The notes under the pieces are model-generated. The model ran no database searches, had not been told where the DNA came from, and saw nothing but the letters and a program-made list of their open reading frames with translations. Position numbers and translations under genes: made by a program. A stretch of DNA of 7,035 nucleotides from Rudanella sp. (GTDB taxonomy: Bacteria > Bacteroidota > Bacteroidia > Cytophagales > Spirosomataceae): the NCBI GenBank assembly GCA_026785985.1, contig JAJAYX010000013.1:1-7035 (forward strand). The letters are read 5' to 3'. Positions 1 to 5,625 of this stretch are shown here, one piece after another (position 1 is the first letter of the stretch; every line of letters begins with the position of its first letter).

Positions 1-1
1 A

Positions 2-163
2 GACATCGGAGGGACTATTGATACGTTGGTAAAGAGATACCAAAAACAAGTTGAAAAGTTTCCCGCGCTGATCGGCCTCACTCTGCTTTCAGCCGGAAGC
101 ATCAACCACTCATCCATACCTGACGTGGTCGTGTGGGGACCATGCACTAACTTGCAGCCCTAA
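2..163 (+). CDS. possible 3' end of an unrecognised upstream gene
   Basis: The frame starting at base 2 stays open for 53 codons and ends at a TAA at 161-163, 19 bases before the ATG of the transporter gene. The translation (starting DIGGTIDTLVKRYQ) has a plausible soluble-protein composition, with a charged stretch (KRYQKQVEK) followed by a hydrophobic one (FPALIGLTLL). I do not recognise a family. The other two forward frames close early. A run of this length can arise by chance, and part of the opposite strand is also open here (about 39 codons, with a less protein-like composition), so the call is weak. If real, the gene lies in the same direction as the transporter and close enough to share its transcript. 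Confidence 0.3.
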   Translation, partial: DIGGTIDTLVKRYQKQVEKFPALIGLTLLSAGSINHSSIPDVVVWGPCTNLQP

Positions 164-182
164 ATTGACCCCTCGCTCTGGC

Positions 183-2561
183 ATGTTCTGGCACCGTATT
201 TCTGTTATCATCCTCAAAAATCGAATCCTTCTGACATTGGTTGTGCTGCTCGGCACGGCCTTTATGGGCTATCAGGCCAGCCGAATCCAGCTTTCCTATG
301 AGTTAGCCAAAATTCTTCCCCAAAGCGACCCCGATTTTCAACTCTACGAAGAATTTAAAGCCCGTTATGGCGAAGATGGTAACGTGATGGTGCTGGGCGT
401 GGAGACCGATAAGATGTATCAGCTCCAGTTTTTTAATGACTGGTACGCTCTAAATCAGCGGATTAAAGCCATCAAAGGCATTAAAGATGTGGTCTCGAAC
501 GCAAGCCTGTACGACATTGTCCGCGACGACAGCACCAGTACGTTTCGGTTTGTGCCGCTGGTGCCGCGAAAGCCCACCGACCAGCAAACCGTTGACCGTA
601 TTCGGGCTGCCATTGCGTCGCTGCCGTTCTATCAGGGCTTTGTGCAGGACAGTGCGGCTGCCGCCACCGGAACCGGAGCACACCTGATGGCGATTACCTT
701 TGATCAGTCGGACCTGAATTCGCGCAGCCGGATCGACATTGTCCAGTTGATTCATGAGGAAGCACGGGCGTTTGAAAAACAACATGATGGTTTGGTGCAT
801 CTGTCGGGAATGCCGTATATCCGCACCGAGTTTACGGCCAAAGTCAGCAACGAGATGATCCTGTTTATGGGGCTGGCTTTTCTGGTCACGGCCCTGATTC
901 TGCTCTACTTTTTCAGGTCGCTCACGGTGATGATTGCCGCCATTGCCGTGGTGGCGGTGGGGGTGGTTTGGGAAACGGGATATATTGTTTTGCTGGGCTA
1001 TAAAATCACCCTGCTGACGGGCCTGATTCCCCCGCTGATCATCGTCATCGGCATTCCGAACGCCATTTTTCTGCTGAATCGCTACCACGAAGAACTCAAC
1101 AAGGGTCGCCGACAGATCGAAGCACTGTCAATAGCCGTCGAGAAAGTGGGCGAAACCACCTTTTTTGCCAACGTTACCACGAGCATTGGCTTTTTCGTGT
1201 TCTATTTCACCAACAGCCCCCTGTTGCTGGAGTTTGGCCTGGTAGCTTCCCTCGGTATCATGAGTACGTACCTGGTTTCGCTGATACTTATTCCAATCAT
1301 TTTCAGCTATTTACCCGCACCATCGGAGAAAAAACGCGGCCACATGGATCGCCGACGGATCACCGGATTCCTGACTTGGGTAAACGATATTGTAGCCCAC
1401 CGCCGAACCGTAATTTACTGGTTCATTGTCGGAGCCGTTGTGTTTGGGGTGGTGGGTATGTTGCGGGTGAAAGCCATTGGCTTTGTGGTGGACGACTTAC
1501 CCAAAAACGACCCGATCTACACTGACCTGAAGTTTTTTGAAAGCCGTTTTCGGGGGGTGATGCCTTTCGAGGTCAACATCGACACAAAGCAGGCGGGCCG
1601 GGTTCTGACTCCTCAAACCCTGACCAAAATCCGGCTTCTCCAACGCGAAGTGGCTAAGCACCCGGAGTTTTCCAAACCGCTTTCCATCGTCGAGGCACTC
1701 AAGTTTTTTTACCAGGGCTATCGGGGGGGCGATCCCAAATACTACATCATTCCGCCCGCCCTCGAACTCAACAAGCTGGCCAGTTATGCCCCCCAACTGA
1801 AAGGCTCCGGGAACGCCGGGGTTACGTCCAACTTAAAGGGCTTTCTCGACAGTACCCGACGCTATACCCGTGTCAGTTTTCGGATGGCCGACATTGGCAC
1901 GGTTCGTATAAAAAAACTCATTGCCAACCTGCAACCCAAAGCCGACTCCATTTTCAATGTAGATGCCTCGACCGGGCAGCGCGTAGCCCCCAACGAGCAA
2001 TATGATGTGCGCATTACAGGCAATAGCGTGGTGTTCACGCGGGGTAACGACTATCTGCTGCTGAACCTCGCCGAAAGCACCGCTTTGGCTATTTTGCTGG
2101 TCTGTGGTATCATGATTATCCTGCTCCGCGATGTGCGTCTGAGCCTGATCGCTATTCTGCCCAGTATTGTGCCGCTGATCGTGACTGCCGGGCTGATGGG
2201 GTATTTTGGTATTAACCTGAAACCCTCCACCATCCTGATTTTCAGCATCGCGTTTGGCCTGTCGTCCGATGGCACCATTTATTTCATTACCAAATACCGG
2301 GACGAACTGCGCAACCCCAGCACGAGCATTGCCGAAGCGGTGAGCCGCACCATCCGATTCACGGGACTGAGTATGTTCTACACAGCCATTATCCTGTTTG
2401 CCGGTTTTGCCATTTTCACGGCATCCACCTTCCAGGGAACTGTCGCGCTCGGCATTTTGGTGTCAATTACGCTGCTCATGGGCATGGCCTCGAACCTGAT
2501 TTTGTTACCCGCCTTTTTGCTGACGGTGGAGAAGAGACGGAGTGGGGGAGGGGAGAAGTAA
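183..2561 (+). CDS. RND superfamily / MMPL family membrane transporter
   Basis: This is a 792-residue inner-membrane protein with the duplicated RND architecture. One membrane helix lies near the N-terminus (about 8-28), followed by a large extracytoplasmic domain (29-224), five helices (about 225-377), a cytoplasmic linker, a seventh helix (408-427), a second extracytoplasmic domain (428-624) and five final helices (625-781). The two halves carry matching motifs: GIPNAIFLLNRYHEE at the end of helix 4 and GLSSDGTIYFITKYRDE at the end of helix 10. The family usually exports lipids or other hydrophobic compounds using the proton gradient; the substrate here cannot be told. Helix 10 keeps an acidic residue (Asp696), but the equivalent position region of helix 4 has Asn293 and no Asp. 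A TTG at 165 would add six residues; the ATG at 183 is preferred because it directly precedes the amphipathic and hydrophobic N-terminus (MFWHRISVIILKNR). No Shine-Dalgarno is visible. The protein has no outer-membrane or fusion-protein partner gene in the window. It ends in a short basic, glycine-rich tail and converges on glpD with 27 bases between stops. Confidence 0.9.
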   Translation: MFWHRISVIILKNRILLTLVVLLGTAFMGYQASRIQLSYELAKILPQSDPDFQLYEEFKARYGEDGNVMVLGVETDKMYQLQFFNDWYALNQRIKAIKGIKDVVSNASLYDIVRDDSTSTFRFVPLVPRKPTDQQTVDRIRAAIASLPFYQGFVQDSAAAATGTGAHLMAITFDQSDLNSRSRIDIVQLIHEEARAFEKQHDGLVHLSGMPYIRTEFTAKVSNEMILFMGLAFLVTALILLYFFRSLTVMIAAIAVVAVGVVWETGYIVLLGYKITLLTGLIPPLIIVIGIPNAIFLLNRYHEELNKGRRQIEALSIAVEKVGETTFFANVTTSIGFFVFYFTNSPLLLEFGLVASLGIMSTYLVSLILIPIIFSYLPAPSEKKRGHMDRRRITGFLTWVNDIVAHRRTVIYWFIVGAVVFGVVGMLRVKAIGFVVDDLPKNDPIYTDLKFFESRFRGVMPFEVNIDTKQAGRVLTPQTLTKIRLLQREVAKHPEFSKPLSIVEALKFFYQGYRGGDPKYYIIPPALELNKLASYAPQLKGSGNAGVTSNLKGFLDSTRRYTRVSFRMADIGTVRIKKLIANLQPKADSIFNVDASTGQRVAPNEQYDVRITGNSVVFTRGNDYLLLNLAESTALAILLVCGIMIILLRDVRLSLIAILPSIVPLIVTAGLMGYFGINLKPSTILIFSIAFGLSSDGTIYFITKYRDELRNPSTSIAEAVSRTIRFTGLSMFYTAIILFAGFAIFTASTFQGTVALGILVSITLLMGMASNLILLPAFLLTVEKRRSGGGEK

Positions 2562-2588
2562 TGTAAATGAACAGGGTCGGGTTGTATT

Positions 2589-4259
2589 CTACGCACTCAC
2601 CGTTGACTCTTTTCTGGTTGATGACAAGCCCGCCCTGTCGATGTGACGTTGAATCAGGCTAATAAAAGAATCCTGTTGTTCCTGTTGGTGTGCAGACGAC
2701 CAACCCAATTCGGCACCCAACAGAGCCGCTGCTGATGGGGCGGCACTCAAGGCGGCCTGCCAATCCACAAGGCCAAGCCGGATTCGGCGCAGAAGCAGAT
2801 CTTCGAGGGTCAGAGCCATTTCGGCGCGGGCGGCATATACCACTTCCGCTTTCACAAACGGATGCCGGTTCACCAGTGGCTCGGCCAGCGTCGAATCCTG
2901 TTCCATGAGGGTCAACAATGCGGTTGCCTGAGTACCGTAGGTTTCCGTTAAGTGCTTGATCGTTTGCAAATTGACGGTTGGGTGGCGGGCCGTCAGCGAG
3001 TCGATAAAGGTCGGGCCATACCCATCTCCACCAAGAAGAATCAATTCATCGGTTTTGCTTTCTGTATGAACGCCTAATCGTTGGCCGCAAACGTCGATGG
3101 TATCCTGGGCCATAAGCCGGTAGGTTGTCCATTTGCCACCCATAAGACTAACCAGGCCCGTTTTTTCATCCACTTCAACCTCGTGGTCGCGCACTAAACT
3201 TTTAGATCTGGCATCGGGGTCAGCCTGAAGCAGTGGCCGTAAACCGGCAAATCCACCCGTCACCTGATCCACAGTGAGCGGCTTGGCGAGGTATTGGTTG
3301 ACGTGTTCAATCAGGTATTCGGCTTCGTCGGGTTCCAGATAAGGCGTTTCGGCGGGGTCGGCTTCGGTGTCGGTGGTGCGAATGAGGTAGTGGCCACGCC
3401 AGGGAATGGCAAAAAGCACCCGCCCGTCGGAGGTTTCGGGGACCAGCAATGCCGCCAACGTCGGGCCAACAGCGTCCATCGGCAACACCACGTGGGCACC
3501 TTTGCTAGCCCGCATCCGGTCGGGTTGTTTGGCGTTGGCCGTTTGCCGGAGCGAGTCGGCCCGTGTACCGGTGGCGTTCACAAACACCTTTGCCCGGAGC
3601 CAGAACGTGTCGCCCGTGAGTTCATCGCGTACCAAAACAGCCTGAATATGTCCGTTGGCATTTGTCTCGAACCGCACTGCCGAGCAGTGGTTGGCCACGG
3701 TTGCCCCCTGTAAAGCAGCCGTCTGCACCAAACCGAGGTTGAACCGGGCATCGTCAAACTGACCGTCATAATACAGAACGGCACTCTGAAAACTGCTGGA
3801 CGAAAAAGCCGGAAAATGGTGCAGTGCTTCTTTTTTATTTAACCACCGGCTGGGAGCCAATCGGCGGTTGCCCGCCAACAAGTCGTATAGTTTCAGACCG
3901 ATACTGAAATACATACCTGCAAACCAGTTTTTGCATGGGGTGAGCAACGCTAGCGGATGAGCCAAATGAGGGGCAATGTGCAACAGCGTCTGGCGTTCAT
4001 AAAGTCCCTTTCGAACCATCGACAACTGCTTGGGGTCAAGATTTTTAAAGGCCTGCTCCAGATAGCGCACACCACCATGCACCAGTTTGGTTGAGCTGCT
4101 GGAAGTTGCCGAGCTAAAGTCGTCCCGTTCGATCAGGGCTGTTTTGAGGCCCCGGCTGGCGGCATCGAGTGCGCATCCTGCTCCGCTGGCTCCCCCGCCA
4201 ATTACACAGATGTCAAATAATTCAGTTTGCAGGTGGCTAAGGTTGGCCGTGCGATTCAT
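2589..4259 (-). CDS. glpD: FAD-dependent glycerol-3-phosphate dehydrogenase
   Basis: The 556-residue product oxidises sn-glycerol 3-phosphate to dihydroxyacetone phosphate and passes electrons to the quinone pool; enzymes of this family are peripheral inner-membrane flavoproteins. The N-terminal FAD-binding Rossmann fold is clear (residues 16-37, VIGGGASGAG with glycines 21, 22, 23 and 26), followed by the ribose-binding acidic residue Glu44 and the family block STKLVHGGVRYLEQ (56-69). Further family signatures are GGFAGLRPLL with Arg341, RDHEV (357-361) and MGGKWTTYRLMAQ (373-385). The C-terminal helical domain (about 400-556) includes EMALTLEDLLLRRIRLG. The length matches the long Bacillus-type GlpD better than the roughly 500-residue E. 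coli enzyme. The ATG at 4257-4259 is the natural start because the Rossmann motif begins 16 residues in; the leader before it (CTTTACTT) has no Shine-Dalgarno. It lies 9 bases downstream of the crtZ stop and is very probably co-transcribed with it. No glpK, glpF or glpR is visible nearby. Confidence 0.96.
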   Translation of the reverse strand: MNRTANLSHLQTELFDICVIGGGASGAGCALDAASRGLKTALIERDDFSSATSSSSTKLVHGGVRYLEQAFKNLDPKQLSMVRKGLYERQTLLHIAPHLAHPLALLTPCKNWFAGMYFSIGLKLYDLLAGNRRLAPSRWLNKKEALHHFPAFSSSSFQSAVLYYDGQFDDARFNLGLVQTAALQGATVANHCSAVRFETNANGHIQAVLVRDELTGDTFWLRAKVFVNATGTRADSLRQTANAKQPDRMRASKGAHVVLPMDAVGPTLAALLVPETSDGRVLFAIPWRGHYLIRTTDTEADPAETPYLEPDEAEYLIEHVNQYLAKPLTVDQVTGGFAGLRPLLQADPDARSKSLVRDHEVEVDEKTGLVSLMGGKWTTYRLMAQDTIDVCGQRLGVHTESKTDELILLGGDGYGPTFIDSLTARHPTVNLQTIKHLTETYGTQATALLTLMEQDSTLAEPLVNRHPFVKAEVVYAARAEMALTLEDLLLRRIRLGLVDWQAALSAAPSAAALLGAELGWSSAHQQEQQDSFISLIQRHIDRAGLSSTRKESTVSA

Positions 4260-4268
4260 AAGTAAAGA

Positions 4269-4742
4269 TCAGGATTTGGCAACCGTTTGGCTCGACCGAA
4301 CAGCCCGGTCATATTTTTTTGGGGCGTATAAAAACCCAAAAGCTTCGGCTCCTTCTTTAGAATGTACTTTGTGGTGGATGTAGTGCGCCCGGATAATGCG
4401 CTGCATGTAGCTCCCTTTAAAACGGTGCTTCAGTTTCACCCGCTGATGGACAATCACATCGTGGAAAACAAAAGAAAAAACACCATAAAATGTTACACCC
4501 ACACCGATCCAGGTTAAATAACTGAGCGATTCGACTTCGATTCCGGTCACGATCAGGGAAATAGCGACGGTGCTAAACACGACAGCAAACAGATCGTTCC
4601 ATTCAAAAAACCCAGGATGATGATTATGATGATCATTATGCCAGCTCCACAAAAACCCGTGCATGACATATTTGTGGGTAAACCAGGCAACTCCTTCCAT
4701 GAAGAGAAACGTACCGATAATCAGGGCAACGTTTAGTAGCAT
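4269..4742 (-). CDS. crtZ: beta-carotene hydroxylase (fatty acid hydroxylase superfamily)
   Basis: A 157-residue integral membrane di-iron hydroxylase. All four histidine clusters of the CrtZ family are present: HKYVMH (23-28), HNDHH (35-39), HDVIVH (94-99) and HYIHH (120-124). Hydrophobic stretches lie at about 3-20, 51-67 and 75-94. The segment FMEGVAWFTHKYVMHG and the late block EAFGFLYAPKKY are typical of bacterial CrtZ rather than of generic sterol desaturases. The family hydroxylates the 3 and 3' positions of beta-ionone rings, turning beta-carotene into cryptoxanthin and zeaxanthin, and this would fit a pigmented Cytophagales bacterium. The ATG at 4740-4742 is chosen over a TTG at 4776-4778 because it is the first ATG and opens directly into the first membrane helix; the TTG start would also lie partly within a palindrome. 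No other carotenoid gene is in the window; instead glpD follows after 9 bases. Substrate assignment rests on family likeness only. Confidence 0.88.
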   Translation of the reverse strand: MLLNVALIIGTFLFMEGVAWFTHKYVMHGFLWSWHNDHHNHHPGFFEWNDLFAVVFSTVAISLIVTGIEVESLSYLTWIGVGVTFYGVFSFVFHDVIVHQRVKLKHRFKGSYMQRIIRAHYIHHKVHSKEGAEAFGFLYAPKKYDRAVRSSQTVAKS

Positions 4743-4776
4743 CTTTGTGTTGTTAAGTTGGGTTAATCCGTTCAAC

Positions 4777-4790
4777 AAGCCAATTGGCTT
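4777..4790. repeat. 14-base perfect palindrome upstream of crtZ
   Basis: The sequence AAGCCAATTGGCTT reads the same on both strands. With one unpaired T the symmetry extends by a few bases on each side (ACAAGCC against GGCTTTGT). Its near edge is 34 bases upstream of the crtZ ATG, so it could be an operator or a small hairpin in the crtZ-glpD leader. No binding protein can be named from sequence. Confidence 0.45.
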
Positions 4791-4885
4791 TGTGGGAGTA
4801 ACAGTTTGTTAGCCTGAAAAGTTGGCTGAAAAACCCTTTAACTCAGTACCTAGTATTAGATAATCGAATTATAGAGGTGGTGACA

Positions 4886-4916
4886 CTTGCACGTACGGAA
4901 AATAGTGGTATATTTA
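4886..4916 (+). promoter_or_regulatory. possible Bacteroidota-type promoter for the AlbA_2 gene
   Basis: CTTG at 4886-4889 is followed after 19 bases by TATATTTA at 4909-4916. This is close to the TTTG / TAnnTTTG pattern of the Bacteroidota housekeeping sigma factor, with a mismatch in each box. Transcription would begin roughly 30 bases before the ATG at 4955, which also argues against the earlier in-frame GTG at 4877. The rest of the 212-base divergent spacer (4743-4954) gave no equally good match facing crtZ. Confidence 0.35.
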
Positions 4917-4954
4917 GTCCGGTTAGTGCTCCACACAATCAGCATGCCACTACT

Positions 4955-5608
4955 ATGGACTACCGGGCACTCAAAGAACTGGTTCGTCGGGGTGAAGGCC
5001 AGCAAATCGAGTTCAAACTGAAAGTAAACCACCCCGAAAAAATTATTCGCGAAGTCGTTGCATTCGCTAACACGGATGGCGGCTTCCTCTTCATTGGCGT
5101 TAACGACGACCTCACAATCCCCGGCCTCAAATATGCCGATGAGGACTTCTACCTCCTTGAACGGGCCATTCAGAAGTTCTGCTTCCCGGCAATTCCCTAC
5201 ACACTCGAACGGATTCCACTTTACGACGAGCGGGAAGTATTGGCCTTTCGGATTCAGCCCAGCCACAACCGGCCTCATTATGTGGTGCTCGACCCCGAAA
5301 AACCCGACGAGAAAAAAGCCTACATCCGCGTAGCCGACAAATCGGTGCAGGCCAGCAAAGAGGTGCGCGAAATTTTGAAAGGCGAACGCGCCGACCGTAG
5401 TGTCCGATTCACCTACGGCGACAAGGAGCGTGTACTCATGCATCACCTGAACCAGCATCAGACTATAACCGTCGATCTGTTTGCCAGTATTGCCAATGTT
5501 CCCCGCAAAATCGCATCCCGAACGCTCGTGTTGCTGGTTTTAGCCAACATTCTGCAAATTCACCCGAACGAGGTTATGGATCGCTACACAAGCCGGGCCG
5601 GGCTGTAG
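4955..5608 (+). CDS. AlbA_2 (Schlafen-type) domain protein, putative DNA-binding
   Basis: A 217-residue soluble protein. Residues about 13-135 form an AlbA_2 domain, the family often annotated as 'ATP-binding' or 'Schlafen AlbA_2'. Visible hallmarks are the entry motif EGQQIEFK (Glu14, Glu19, Lys21), the core AFANTDGGFLFIGVNDD (36-52) and the late strand AYIRVADKSVQAS (122-134). Residues about 155-215 look like a small helical or winged-helix module (GDKERVLMHHLNQHQTITV onward), suggesting nucleic-acid binding. The C-terminal histidine-kinase-like ATPase module found in longer relatives is absent. The start is the ATG at 4955; an upstream in-frame GTG at 4877 would add 26 residues unlike the domain and would lie before the promoter candidate. 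The gene diverges from crtZ-glpD and converges on gcvP. A role in regulating either neighbour is possible but only inferred from position. The last codons overlap the left arm of a strong inverted repeat. Confidence 0.8.
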   Translation: MDYRALKELVRRGEGQQIEFKLKVNHPEKIIREVVAFANTDGGFLFIGVNDDLTIPGLKYADEDFYLLERAIQKFCFPAIPYTLERIPLYDEREVLAFRIQPSHNRPHYVVLDPEKPDEKKAYIRVADKSVQASKEVREILKGERADRSVRFTYGDKERVLMHHLNQHQTITVDLFASIANVPRKIASRTLVLLVLANILQIHPNEVMDRYTSRAGL

Positions 5609-5624
5609 CGATCCGTAACCTCGT
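5568..5624. terminator. 21-bp inverted repeat between convergent genes, likely two-way terminator or 3' stabiliser
   Basis: The arms at 5568-5588 and 5604-5624 are complementary over 21 base pairs with a single exception (T5577 opposite G5615), around a 15-base GC-rich centre (5589-5603) that can itself pair in part. In the plus-strand RNA the exception is a G-U wobble, so the hairpin is continuous; in the minus-strand RNA it is an A-C mismatch. The left arm encodes the last residues of the AlbA_2 protein, and the right arm starts inside its final codons and spans its stop, ending one base before the 17-base intergenic gap does. The gcvP stop codon lies just outside. No U-run follows on either strand, so it is not a textbook intrinsic terminator. 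Confidence 0.7.
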
Positions 5625-5625
5625 G

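Noticed and set aside
450..1088. 212-codon open frame antisense to the transporter gene
   Set aside because: Its composition is rich in H, Q, N, R and D with no recognisable domain, and it mirrors the strongly coding plus frame. The long openness follows from the codon bias of the transporter gene.
2562..2588. Terminator between the transporter and glpD
   Set aside because: The 27-base gap shows no inverted repeat and no U-run on either strand.
3294..3713. 139-codon plus-strand open frame inside glpD
   Set aside because: It lies opposite the central part of a well-conserved flavoprotein, has biased composition and no family likeness; treated as a shadow.
4743..4778. 12-residue N-terminal extension of CrtZ from a TTG start
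   Set aside because: An ATG at 4742 opens straight into the first membrane helix, as expected for CrtZ, and the TTG falls at the edge of the palindrome.
4877..4954. 26-residue N-terminal extension of the AlbA_2 protein from a GTG start
   Set aside because: The added residues do not resemble the domain, and the promoter candidate at 4886-4916 would lie inside the extension. The ATG at 4955 fits better.
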